Source: JACCSI01 sp035575715
Lineage (GTDB): Bacteria > Acidobacteriota > Vicinamibacteria > Vicinamibacterales > UBA2999
DNA length: 64,000 nt
Reading direction: 5' to 3'
Assembly: GCA_035575715.1 (NCBI GenBank)
Contig: DATLXN010000029.1
Coordinates: 16,464 to 80,463, forward strand
Below, one piece after another: positions 7,317 to 15,003 of this stretch. Every line of letters starts with the position of its first letter. Within the stretch, counting starts at the first letter, position 1. Position numbers and translations under genes: made by a program. The notes below the pieces were generated by a model. It saw nothing but the letters and a program-made list of their open reading frames with translations. It was not told the DNA's origin and made no database searches.

Positions 7317-7922
7317 CTAGGGCTTCTTTTTGACCAGGGCGCAGGCGCCGATCGCGCCGGCGGGATCCATCGCGGCTTGCGCGGCATCGATATGCCGCAG
7401 GATGCCGGCGTCATCGATGACAAACGTGTATCGACGGGCCATCCCGGAATTCTCGTCGAGGATGCCGAGCTTCCGGGTGTAGTCGCGTTTAGAGTCGCTG
7501 AGCAATGGGAAATCGAGTTTCATCGATTCGCGGAAGGCCAGGTTGGCCCAGGTCGAATCAACGCTGACACCGAACACCATGGCGTCGTTGGCGTTGAACT
7601 GGGCGTAGTTGTCCCGATACCGGGACATCTCGGTTGTTCAACCCGGCGAGAAAGCGGCCGGGAAGAAAGCGAGGACGACGACCTTGCCCTTCAAGTCGGA
7701 GAGCTTGGCGGTCTTCGACGTGGGTCGGGCGCCGGGGGCCGCCGGCTCGAGATAGGACAGCGAGAAGTCCGGCATCGGCTCGCCGACCTTCACCGTTGGT
7801 GGCGGTGGGGGCGGAGCAGCTTGCGCCGGGGGCGTCGCGGGGGCTTGAGCGGCTGCGGCAACCGGTGCCAGAGCCAACAAGCTAATCGCGCAGACGCCCA
7901 ACACCGTGAGAGCGCATTTCAT
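7317..7922 (-). CDS. exported selenocysteine-containing peroxiredoxin (in-frame UGA at residue 95)
   Basis: The frame runs from ATG at 7922 to the stop at 7317, 201 residues, crossing a TGA at 7640-7638. Residues 1-26 are a signal peptide, 27-43 a Pro-rich linker (PPPPPPTV), and 44-201 an AhpC/TSA-BCP thioredoxin fold (VGEPMPDFSL, KGKVVVLAFF, VFGVSVDS, FPLLSDSKRDYTRKLG). The TGA is at the peroxidatic Cys of PG-C-TTE, giving PG-U-TTE. A hairpin starting 10 nt downstream meets bacterial SECIS rules. No frameshift or second stop exists. The likely reaction is reduction of peroxides in the periplasm; Cys194 is the only other Cys in the mature protein and may be the resolving residue. A standard gene caller will split it in two or call it a pseudogene. 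A leaderless promoter lies directly upstream. Confidence 0.87.
7610..7640 (-). promoter_or_regulatory. UGA codon and bacterial SECIS hairpin
   Basis: On the minus strand UGA (7640-7638) is followed after 10 nt by stem UGUCCCG (7627-7621), loop GUAU (7620-7617) and CGGGACA (7616-7610). The 7-bp stem is perfect. The loop begins 17 nt after the UGA and has G as its first base, which meets the known bacterial SECIS constraints (loop 16-37 nt downstream, G in the first two loop positions). It would bind SelB with Sec-tRNA. Confidence 0.82.
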
Positions 7923-7929
7923 GAGTCAA

Positions 7930-7935
7930 ATACTA
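7930..7935 (-). promoter_or_regulatory. -10 element TAGTAT of the selenoperoxiredoxin
   Basis: TAGTAT ends 7 nt before the ATG at 7922 on the minus strand, so transcription should begin at the ATG and the mRNA should be leaderless. Confidence 0.5.
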
Positions 7936-7967
7936 CACGGGTACCGACGCCGCCCCTCGTCGCGGCG

Positions 7968-8801
7968 TCAGCGAAGGGCGTTCTTCGTGCGCGCGATCGC
8001 CTCTTTCAGGTAGTGCTCATCGAGTTCGATGCCGATGAAACCGACTTTCAGGCGGGCGGCGGCGACCGCCGTGCTGCCCAGGCCGAGAAACGGATCCATC
8101 ACCACCTGCGCGCGGTCCACGCCGTGGAGGCGAATGCAGTTCTCAGGCAATTTGGGCGGGAAGGTGGCCGGGTGCGGGCGGTCGCGATCGCGGCTCTGGA
8201 TGGTTTGGTAGGGGATGAACCACGCATTCCCGCGGCAGCGGACATCGGCGCCGCCCCCCTGCCAGCGCGTGACGTTTGACTTGTCCTGATACTTCACGCC
8301 AAGCGCCAGCCGGTCGATCGGGGTGTGCGCGTCCGATGAGAAGTGGAAGATAAATTCCTGGCAGTCGTGCAGGAACCGGCTCGAATTGATTGGCTTGTAA
8401 TGGCCCACTGCGAGGTCGTCAGTCAGCCCCGCGCGCACGCCGGCCGCGTCCTTATCGATGGCGATCGACTTGATCCAATGGATGGTGTTCTGCAGCTGCA
8501 GGTGCGCACGAGCGGCCTGGGCCACGTCAAGCGCCGTCCACGGGTCGGTCGGCTTGGCGCCGACGTTGAGAAATAACGACCCGTGCGGCGCCAAGACACC
8601 CGCGACCGCCGCAATCCACTCGCCAGTCCAGGCCAGATACTCGGCGCGAGGCCGCTGATCATCGTAGGAGCGATAGCGAATCCCCAGGTTATACGGCGGC
8701 GACGTCACCACGACGTTGGCATGCGCGCGTGGCAGTTGGCCCAGCACTTCGACGCAATCGCCAAGATAAAAGCGGAGGGCTCGCGAACCGCGAGATAACA
8801 A
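7968..8801 (-). CDS. site-specific DNA methyltransferase, beta-class amino-methyltransferase
   Basis: The protein has the catalytic TSPPYN motif near the N-terminus and the SAM-binding DPFLGLGST motif near the C-terminus; this order is that of beta-class N4-cytosine/N6-adenine DNA methyltransferases. IGIELDEHYLKEA follows as usual. No restriction endonuclease gene is adjacent, so it looks like an orphan methylase that may mark DNA for regulation or repair. The frame continues to a GTG at 8879, but a promoter (TTGTAC, 17 bp, TACAAT) lies inside that extension with a predicted start near 8827. I therefore use the TTG at 8801; the exact start is unsure. The target site cannot be told from sequence. 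Confidence 0.85.
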   Translation of the reverse strand: MLSRGSRALRFYLGDCVEVLGQLPRAHANVVVTSPPYNLGIRYRSYDDQRPRAEYLAWTGEWIAAVAGVLAPHGSLFLNVGAKPTDPWTALDVAQAARAHLQLQNTIHWIKSIAIDKDAAGVRAGLTDDLAVGHYKPINSSRFLHDCQEFIFHFSSDAHTPIDRLALGVKYQDKSNVTRWQGGGADVRCRGNAWFIPYQTIQSRDRDRPHPATFPPKLPENCIRLHGVDRAQVVMDPFLGLGSTAVAAARLKVGFIGIELDEHYLKEAIARTKNALR

Positions 8802-8833
8802 GGCGTACGGTGTAGGTAAACGCAACGGGGTGG

Positions 8834-8862
8834 ATTGTACCGAGCCGGGGCGGGAAGTACAA
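8834..8862 (-). promoter_or_regulatory. sigma70-like promoter of the DNA methyltransferase
   Basis: TTGTAC (8862-8857), 17-bp spacer, TACAAT (8839-8834) on the minus strand. The predicted transcript begins near 8827, downstream of the first possible GTG start. Confidence 0.5.
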
Positions 8863-8910
8863 GGCAGAGCGGCCGGCACTGCGGCGCAGCACCGGGGAGA
8901 CGACCGGGTC

Positions 8911-9120
8911 CTACGCGTTCAGCGCGACCGCGCTCCCGGCGGACTCGAAGCGTTCGCGCTGCGCCGAGACCGTGTGATTACGCCGATGGGCGTGGCTGCC
9001 GCAGCCGGTGCCCTTTTCTTCGACGTAAACGATTTCTCTCGTGCTACCAACGTCGCGGTAGCGACCGACGACGCAGCCGCAGTCGAGAGTGGCAAAGCCA
9101 AGAAGGCGAACAACACTCAT
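8911..9120 (-). CDS. small Cys/His-containing hypothetical protein (69 aa)
   Basis: The ATG at 9120 is preceded by GGAG with good spacing. The product contains LDCGCVVGRYRDV, YVEEKG, then CGSHAHRRNHTV, an arrangement of three Cys and three His that could bind a metal or form a disulfide; no known family is recognised. A longer frame starts at 9141. It stands alone between the DNA methyltransferase and the large MFS/spermidine synthase gene, all on the minus strand. Codon use matches the neighbours. Function unknown. Confidence 0.55.
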   Translation of the reverse strand: MSVVRLLGFATLDCGCVVGRYRDVGSTREIVYVEEKGTGCGSHAHRRNHTVSAQRERFESAGSAVALNA

Positions 9121-9366
9121 GGGAATCTCCGTGCCGCTCACTAAGCAAGTTCAGTGCCGCAGCGTGCGCGTGTATCGTTTGCGACGACCCGCATGACTGG
9201 ACAGCCGACTTGATGAAATTCCTGCCCTAAATTCACACCCGCTCGGGCGCATGAACGTTCGGTCAGACGGGCACCAAGGAGATTGTGGACGCTCGACGTG
9301 ACAAAGCGTGGACGTTTTGGATCAATCTTCGTCACTTTGAATTTGCGGCGGAGCCCAGTCCCGCGA

Positions 9367-12300
9367 TCACTTCGTCGCGTCGGCCCATCCCCGGCGCGCC
9401 GCCTCGGATGTCGGATCGATGCTGAGTGCCTCCGCGAAATACTTCGCGGCCTGTGCACGATGACCGGTCTGCATCTCGAGTGTTCCGAGGTTGGCGTAAG
9501 TCGCCGGGTCACGCGGATCGGCCGCGAGCGAGGCCTTGAACGCCGTCCGTGACTCCTCATGCTGGCCGAGGCTGGCCAGGCACGCGCCAATCAGGTTGTG
9601 CGCCTTGGCATGCCGCGGGTTGAGCGCAATGACGCGGCGCGCTTCGGTCAGCGCCAATGGCGTCCGGTTTTCCATGAACAGCAACGCCGCGCTGTAGTAA
9701 TGCGCGGCCTCGCTCGACGGTGCTTCGAGGCGCAAGCGAGCCACCACCGGCTTCATGCGTTCGGTGTCGCCGACGTCCGAGAGCACCGACGCGAGCTGCT
9801 CGAGCGCGGCGACATTGCCGGCGTTGGTCTGCAGCATCGCCAACGGGATCCGGACCGCGTCGTCGATCACGCCTGCCGATGCCAGCAGCCGGGACAGCGC
9901 CAGCTTGGCCTCCTGGTGCGCCGGGTCGGCGGCGAGGCGTGTCAAAAAGAGACGCGCCTCGGACCCGCGCTGTTGCGGCCCGGCGGTCCTGATCAGCCCC
10001 TCGAGCGCCTGCGCGTCATGCGGGTCACGCTCCAGTGCGCGAACGAAATCGTCGTAGGCGGGGCGGACGGCGTCGGCGCGACTGAGCATCAGGCCGCGGT
10101 CGCGGAGCGCTGCGGGCGTCGCGCCCGCCAGCGCGTTGGCCACGGCCGCCGGACGCGTCGGCGTGGTCGCGGCCAGTGTGCGAAGTAAGGCCGCATTGTC
10201 GGCGGCGTTGCGACCAAACGCACTCTGCGGTCCAGAGAACTCCAGCGCGGCCCGGTCATCCGACTGTACCGGCGCATTCGCGGCCCACGCCGCCAATGCC
10301 TGGCCCTCGGCGACAAACATCGACAGCAATTGAAACGGCTCACGGGCTCCGACCGAAGCCAGGTCCGCGGCGACGCCCGGCCGATGCCAGGCTTGCGCCA
10401 TGCCGTCCATCCTTGGCCCTAGCGGGGCGTTCGAACCGATCAGCAACACGTCGCCGTCACCGACCAGCCATAAAGTGCCGTCGGGAAACACCGACACGAA
10501 GGTCGCGGCAATCGATTGCAGATCGCGCGTGCTGATGTCGTAGGTGTGAGCCCACTGGCACAGCACGCCGCCGGGGGCTAGACGATCGCGTGCGGCTTGG
10601 AAAAACTCGCGCGTGAACAGCGAGGCAATGCCCGCCATCCATGGATTGGACGGCTCCGACACGATGACGTCGTAGGTCTGTCGGGTCAGTAGCAGGTGGG
10701 TGCGGCCGTCACCGACGATGATGTTGGTGCGCGGGTCGACTGCGGCGCGATGATTTTCGGCATCGAAGTAGCGGGACGCCTCGACCACTTCAGGCGAGAT
10801 TTCCAGGACGTCGGCATGCGCAATCGGATGGGTCAGCGCCGAGCCGAGCGTGACACCGCTGCCCAGACCGAGGATGGCAATGCGCTTGGGATCAGGATGC
10901 AGCAGCATGGGCATATGTGCGAGGAGCCGCTGGGTCAGCATGTCGCCCGCGTTCGACGCATCGACCTTGCCGTCGATCGAGAGCGAGGTCGTGCCACCGA
11001 CTTTGCGCACCGCCACGGTGCCGCTCGGGCCTTCGCCGTAGTAGAGGACCTCGCCGGCTGTCAGCCCCGTGCGCAGGTCCTGTCCTTCCATCACCGAGGC
11101 GTACTTGTAAGCACCACTTGATAGCAGCAGTCGATCCCAGGTCGGAAGGAACGCGCCGAGCAGCAGCACTGCCACGGCGGTGGTTCCGGCAACGAGGCGC
11201 GCGCGGCCGTTGACATGCCCGAGCAGCAGAATCACCAGCGATCCGATCGCACCGACGATGGTAACGACCCGAATCGTCCCGTGAAGGCCGACCGTCGGAA
11301 TCAGGACGAAGCCCGCAAGCAGTGCGCCGACAATCGCACCGGCCGTGTTAATGGCATAGATGAAGCCCAGATCGGCACTGACGCGGTCGTCGCGACGGGT
11401 CGCGACGGCAACCGCAAATGGAAACGCGGCGCCAAACGCAATGGTCATCGGCGCCAGGAGCACGATCGCGATCAGCGCCTGTCGCGTCAACACGCTGACG
11501 AATGTGGCGTCGGCACGAGACACCACCTCCGCCACCGAGAGAAAGCCGCGATCGACCAGCAGGACCGAACCCGCCGCACATCCGACCGACAGCGCGAGAC
11601 ACAGCGACAGCCCGGTGAGTGGTTGACGGCTGCGCGCCGCGAGTCGCGACGCGATCGCGGCTCCGACGGCGAGGCCGCCGATAAACACCGCGACCATCGT
11701 GCTGAACGCGTAGGTGGTCGGACCGAGCATCAGCGCCAGCAGGCGCGTCCACACCACCTGTAGGGTGAGTGAGGCGAATCCGGAAATACCGAGCGCTGTG
11801 GCGGCGAGGGCTCGCTGGGCTGGCCTTGGTTCGCCAGCGTCCAGGACGCGCTCCCCGCGCGCGACTCGCGGGCTGCGCTTTCTCGCAGGACTCGCGCCGC
11901 CCTGCGGGTCTCCCACGGCGACTCTCGCAAGATTCGCGGCGCTCGCAGGAACGGCGGATCGAGCGATCGACCACGCGCCGGCTGCGGCGATCACGTTGAG
12001 CGCGACGCCGACCCACGTGGCTCCGGCGAGGCCAAGAAAAGGCAGGAGCAAGAATCCCGCAAGCAGCGCACCGATCGCCGCGCCGATCGTGTTCGCGGCA
12101 TAGAGCCGTCCGGCATCACGGGCGGCAGTCCCGGCATGCTGCACGAACCAACGCGAGGCGATTGGGAAGGTCGCGCCCATCGCCGCCGCCGGGATCGACA
12201 GCAACAGCAAACTGGTGACCAGCCGCAGGACGGCGAATGCCGTGCCGCCTGCACCATCGGCGTAGGTGGATGCCAGCAGCGGATCGAGCCCGCGAAGCTC

Positions 12301-12564
12301 AAAGGGCAAGATCAACGCGAGCACCGCGACGCCAATCTCCAACCCCGCGTAAACGCGGAGCGCCCGCACCGGTTCGAGTGCCGCCCCGCGCCGCCCGCCG
12401 ATCGCGGATCCAGCGGCGAGACCACCCATGAACGCCGCCAACACCGTACTGGCCGCTGCCACGCCGTGCCCCAGTTGCAGGGTCAACAGCCGCGTCCAGG
12501 TCACCTCGTAAATCAGCGCCGCGGCTCCAGAGGCCGCAAAAATCAAAGCAAACGCGCCACGCAT
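9367..12564 (-). CDS. fused MFS transporter/spermidine synthase-like protein with C-terminal TPRs
   Basis: A 1065-residue inner-membrane protein. Residues ~1-470 form many hydrophobic helices of the type found in fused MFS/spermidine synthases, in two similar halves (AAALIYEVTWTRLLTLQLG; GFASLTLQVVWTRLLALMLG). Residues ~500-730 are a spermidine-synthase-like Rossmann domain (SIDGKVDASNAGDMLTQ, ILGLGSGVTLGS, VVSEPSNPWMAG). Residues ~830-1060 are tetratricopeptide repeats (AKAHNLIGACLASLGQHEES, PATYANLGTLEMQTGHRAQA). Whether it makes polyamines is unknown; key aminopropyltransferase residues are not all evident. A polar Arg-rich linker at ~202-258 is encoded by GC-rich palindromic sequence. TAAGCT ends 7 nt before the ATG, predicting a leaderless mRNA. 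Confidence 0.85.
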   Translation of the reverse strand: MRGAFALIFAASGAAALIYEVTWTRLLTLQLGHGVAAASTVLAAFMGGLAAGSAIGGRRGAALEPVRALRVYAGLEIGVAVLALILPFELRGLDPLLASTYADGAGGTAFAVLRLVTSLLLLSIPAAAMGATFPIASRWFVQHAGTAARDAGRLYAANTIGAAIGALLAGFLLLPFLGLAGATWVGVALNVIAAAGAWSIARSAVPASAANLARVAVGDPQGGASPARKRSPRVARGERVLDAGEPRPAQRALAATALGISGFASLTLQVVWTRLLALMLGPTTYAFSTMVAVFIGGLAVGAAIASRLAARSRQPLTGLSLCLALSVGCAAGSVLLVDRGFLSVAEVVSRADATFVSVLTRQALIAIVLLAPMTIAFGAAFPFAVAVATRRDDRVSADLGFIYAINTAGAIVGALLAGFVLIPTVGLHGTIRVVTIVGAIGSLVILLLGHVNGRARLVAGTTAVAVLLLGAFLPTWDRLLLSSGAYKYASVMEGQDLRTGLTAGEVLYYGEGPSGTVAVRKVGGTTSLSIDGKVDASNAGDMLTQRLLAHMPMLLHPDPKRIAILGLGSGVTLGSALTHPIAHADVLEISPEVVEASRYFDAENHRAAVDPRTNIIVGDGRTHLLLTRQTYDVIVSEPSNPWMAGIASLFTREFFQAARDRLAPGGVLCQWAHTYDISTRDLQSIAATFVSVFPDGTLWLVGDGDVLLIGSNAPLGPRMDGMAQAWHRPGVAADLASVGAREPFQLLSMFVAEGQALAAWAANAPVQSDDRAALEFSGPQSAFGRNAADNAALLRTLAATTPTRPAAVANALAGATPAALRDRGLMLSRADAVRPAYDDFVRALERDPHDAQALEGLIRTAGPQQRGSEARLFLTRLAADPAHQEAKLALSRLLASAGVIDDAVRIPLAMLQTNAGNVAALEQLASVLSDVGDTERMKPVVARLRLEAPSSEAAHYYSAALLFMENRTPLALTEARRVIALNPRHAKAHNLIGACLASLGQHEESRTAFKASLAADPRDPATYANLGTLEMQTGHRAQAAKYFAEALSIDPTSEAARRGWADATK
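11790..11960 (-). repeat. GC-rich palindromic segment inside the MFS/spermidine synthase gene
   Basis: This stretch encodes a polar, Arg/Pro/Ala-rich linker and is full of short inverted and direct repeats (GTCCTGCGAG and TTCCTGCGAG; ACTCGCG several times). It shares the 11-mer GCGCGAGTCCT with the foldback element after priA. Confidence 0.5.
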
Positions 12565-12571
12565 TGTGACG

Positions 12572-12577
12572 AGCTTA
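12572..12577 (-). promoter_or_regulatory. -10 element TAAGCT of the MFS/spermidine synthase gene
   Basis: TAAGCT ends 7 nt before the ATG at 12564 on the minus strand, the same geometry as the other predicted leaderless starts in the window. Confidence 0.4.
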
Positions 12578-12585
12578 TCAAACCA

Positions 12586-12627
12586 AGGATCAGGGATCAG
12601 GGATCAGGGATCAGGGATCAGGGATCA
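12586..12627. repeat. heptad array, AGGATCA + 5 x GGGATCA
   Basis: Six heptads in exact tandem (42 bp). On the minus strand the units read TGATCCC, so three or more copies place a TGA stop in each frame. The stop codon (12611-12613) and last residues LIPDP of the upstream membrane protein lie inside the array. Confidence 0.95.
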
Positions 12628-14596
12628 GTTCGTTGGCGGTCAACTCGCGGACGACCGGACGATACAGCACCATCGGGCCTTCGCGCGCGATTTCGTGGAG
12701 GTTCCAGGCGTCGGCGGCGAAATCGATCAACGCCTGCGGAGCACGCGCGTGGTTGATGACGACGTAGCCGACTCGGGAGCGGCGGATGAAGGACGGACCT
12801 TTCGCCCGCACGCGGTCTTCCTGCGCCGGGGTCAAGCTGCGCCCTTCGCTCAACGTCAGAAGCGCATCGACGGTGGCTTGCGAGCGGACCTCGCGGACAC
12901 GTTTCTGCGAAATGCGCGAGAGGTAGCCGCCGATCAGGCGCTTGCCATGCCGCGTCTGGTAATACAGATAGCGCGAACTGAAGTCGCCAGCGGCAAAGGT
13001 GCCATCACGCACACCGATCGGCAGTTCGATAATCCGAACCGGCTGCGGGTCGGCGGCCACGATGTCGTAGATACGTGGCATCTCGGCGGAATACAGCGTG
13101 CGCGGTGCGGGCAGCAGCTCCAACAGCAAGGCGACGCCGGCCAAGGAGACGATCAGGCGCCGCTTCTCAGGATATCGTCGTCCCAGCGCCGCGAGCGCGC
13201 CGGCAAACAAGATCGCGACGCCGAGTGCCGCGACGACCGCAAATCGCGTCGGCGTCCGGGCCGTGCCAATGAGCGGCACATAGCGCAACAATGCCCACGG
13301 CCCAGGAACGTGCGTGTTGAAGCCGGCCAGGTAAATGAACGGCCCTAACGACAACGCCGCGAAACCGGCAGCCAGCCAAATCCAGGCGGCGCGCGGCCGA
13401 TAGCCGCCGCGCCACACGGCGAACGCGAAAATCACGAGCGCCACAAGACTGAGCGACGCGGTGTATTCAACGAACACTGTGGGCTGCGCCGTTTGCTGGT
13501 CGTTGAACCAGCGCGCCACTGGATGGTTGGGATTGAAGGTGAACAGCCCCAGGAGGTCGACGCCGCGCGGACTACTGCGCCAGAGCGTTGGCGGCGACAC
13601 GTAGCGGCCGTCGGCAACGCGTTGACCGAGCCCATACAGCACCGGTGAAAGGGGCACCGCACACGCGAACACCCCAATCAGCAACACGCGGACCGCGGCT
13701 GGCGACCAGCGGCCGGTGGGCATGAGGAGGTACGGGCGTGCCTGGATCGTGAGCCGTGCCAGCACGAGCACCGTCAAGAGCAACACCGGTGTGTAGAGCC
13801 CGTGCGCGCGGATTTCCACGCCGGCGATGGTGATCACGCCGCCACCGGTAACAACGATGGCTACGATGCCGAGGGCCACGGCGCCGATGGCACTATCCAG
13901 TGTCCACCTCCATCGCCACGGCGATGTCCTCGCATCAAATCGCACCTTTGCCCATCGCGCCGTCAAGTAGGCTGACGCAATCAAGAGGCAGAAGACCGCA
14001 TAGTAAGCGTCACAGAAGCCGGCCCACGCCATACACGCGCCGGCGAGAGCCGCGTGACTTGCTTTGCGTGACTGGTGAGCCTTGCTTAGGAACAACACGA
14101 AGACCGCGAGCGGCGCCGCCGCCACCAGGCTGAAGTGGGCGGTCGATCGCGCCACCAGCACCGGCGACCAGGCAAACGCGACGCCGGCGAGCCACGCCTC
14201 GGGCCGACTCGCGTCGGTGACATGACGCACCAGCGCGTAGGTAGCCAGCGCAGTCATCACCGAAACGGTCAGCAAGACGACGTTGAAGGTCGCCACCACG
14301 CCGAGGATCGGGATCAGCGGCAACGCCAGAACATTAAGAAAGACGGTGTAGTTGTGCTGGGACAAATCGACCGGTCGGGTCAAGGACAACACTTGTTCGG
14401 TCGTGAACGGATTGCGTCCGCGCACCAGCGCTTCATGCTGGAATACCCATTGGTTCCAGATGTAGACGCCAGTATCTCCGCCTGGATCACCGGTCAGCGC
14501 TGTGCCCATCTGGAGAGCCAGCGGCCAAGTGAAAGCGAGCGCGACAAGGACGTATCCGAGGACGACGGCGATCCGGGGGGATGTACGCCGCAGCAT
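12611..14596 (-). CDS. large multi-pass membrane protein, glycosyltransferase-like (GT-C type fold suspected)
   Basis: A 661-residue protein with about 12 hydrophobic helices (LGYVLVALAFTWPLALQM, ALATYALVRHV, LAGVAFAWSPVLVARSTAHF) and a large C-terminal soluble part (RIIELPIGVRDG, RYLYYQTRHGKRLIGGYLSR). The early GDPGGDTGVYIWNQWV acidic loop between the first helices recalls the catalytic loop of GT-C glycosyltransferases. The last residues (LIPDP) are encoded by the GATCAGG heptad array, so the native C-terminus may have been replaced. No Shine-Dalgarno sequence is evident; a GATACA box lies 15 nt upstream. The exact reaction is unknown. Confidence 0.7.
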   Translation of the reverse strand: MLRRTSPRIAVVLGYVLVALAFTWPLALQMGTALTGDPGGDTGVYIWNQWVFQHEALVRGRNPFTTEQVLSLTRPVDLSQHNYTVFLNVLALPLIPILGVVATFNVVLLTVSVMTALATYALVRHVTDASRPEAWLAGVAFAWSPVLVARSTAHFSLVAAAPLAVFVLFLSKAHQSRKASHAALAGACMAWAGFCDAYYAVFCLLIASAYLTARWAKVRFDARTSPWRWRWTLDSAIGAVALGIVAIVVTGGGVITIAGVEIRAHGLYTPVLLLTVLVLARLTIQARPYLLMPTGRWSPAAVRVLLIGVFACAVPLSPVLYGLGQRVADGRYVSPPTLWRSSPRGVDLLGLFTFNPNHPVARWFNDQQTAQPTVFVEYTASLSLVALVIFAFAVWRGGYRPRAAWIWLAAGFAALSLGPFIYLAGFNTHVPGPWALLRYVPLIGTARTPTRFAVVAALGVAILFAGALAALGRRYPEKRRLIVSLAGVALLLELLPAPRTLYSAEMPRIYDIVAADPQPVRIIELPIGVRDGTFAAGDFSSRYLYYQTRHGKRLIGGYLSRISQKRVREVRSQATVDALLTLSEGRSLTPAQEDRVRAKGPSFIRRSRVGYVVINHARAPQALIDFAADAWNLHEIAREGPMVLYRPVVRELTANELIPDP

Positions 14597-14689
14597 TAGC
14601 AGGGCGCGAACTGTATCACGCTTGTGTGCAATGGTGGGACGAACGGGTAAACGAGGGTGATTTAACGGACGTAAAGCAGGGCCCCAGAC

Positions 14690-14794
14690 GTCGGTCGTCG
14701 GTCGTCGGTCGCCGGTCGTCGGTAGCCAGTGGTCGGTGGTCGGTGGTCGGTGATCGGTGTCCGGTAGCCGGTGGCCGGTAGCCGGTAGCCGTTA
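14690..14794. repeat. heptad array, 15 degenerate GTCGGTN units
   Basis: Fifteen consecutive heptads in exact 7-bp phase (GTCGGTC, GCCGGTC, GTCGGTA, GTCGGTG, GCCGGTA and similar), 105 bp. It occupies the gap between the membrane protein and the TonB receptor. The rest of the 14597-14999 gap holds hairpins and a terminator; I see no gene. Confidence 0.9.
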
Positions 14795-14852
14795 ACCGGA
14801 CGCCCGAAGGTGCCTGATTTTTTGTTACCCTACCGCGAAGCTGTCCTACCGG

Positions 14853-14886
14853 CCGAAGGCTGGTCCCACCGCGAAGCGGTCCTTAA
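14853..14886. repeat. 34-bp direct repeat, copy 1 (stop-hairpin family)
   Basis: The segment starting CCGAAGGCTGGTCCC and ending GCGGTCCTTAA is repeated exactly at 14970-15003. It contains the hairpin ACCGC-GAA-GCGGT and half of the CCAGCC/GGCTGG palindrome. Confidence 0.9.
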
Positions 14887-14906
14887 GAGGACCGAACCCC
14901 AAAAAG

Positions 14907-14939
14907 AAAAGGCCGGACACCCGAAGGTGCCGGCCTTTT
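14907..14939 (-). terminator. bidirectional Rho-independent terminator after the TonB receptor
   Basis: The stem AAAAGGCCGG (14907-14916), CACC, loop CGAA, GGTG, CCGGCCTTTT (14930-14939), with one bulged A, has A- and T-runs on both flanks. It lies 60 bp after the TonB receptor stop. Confidence 0.85.
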
Positions 14940-14969
14940 GTCGCCCTCCCGCGACGCGGTCCGACCAGC

Positions 14970-15003
14970 CCGAAGGCTGGTCCCACCGCGAAGCGGTCCT
15001 TAA
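14970..15003. repeat. 34-bp direct repeat, copy 2, overlapping the TonB receptor stop codon
   Basis: Identical to 14853-14886. On the minus strand it begins with the TAA stop of the receptor and continues GGACCGCTTCGCGGTGGG. The same stop-then-hairpin layout is seen after trxB and the pgsA-like gene. Confidence 0.9.

Noticed and set aside
7317..7922. Reading the peroxiredoxin as two genes or a pseudogene
   Set aside because: The frame is unchanged across the TGA, the TGA is exactly at the catalytic Cys, there is no second stop, and a SECIS-like hairpin follows at the right distance.
8802..8879. GTG 8879 as start of the DNA methyltransferase
   Set aside because: The predicted promoter (-10 at 8834-8839) lies inside this extension; kept as an alternative only.
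12586..12627. CRISPR array
   Set aside because: Units are 7 bp with no spacers; it is a tandem repeat.
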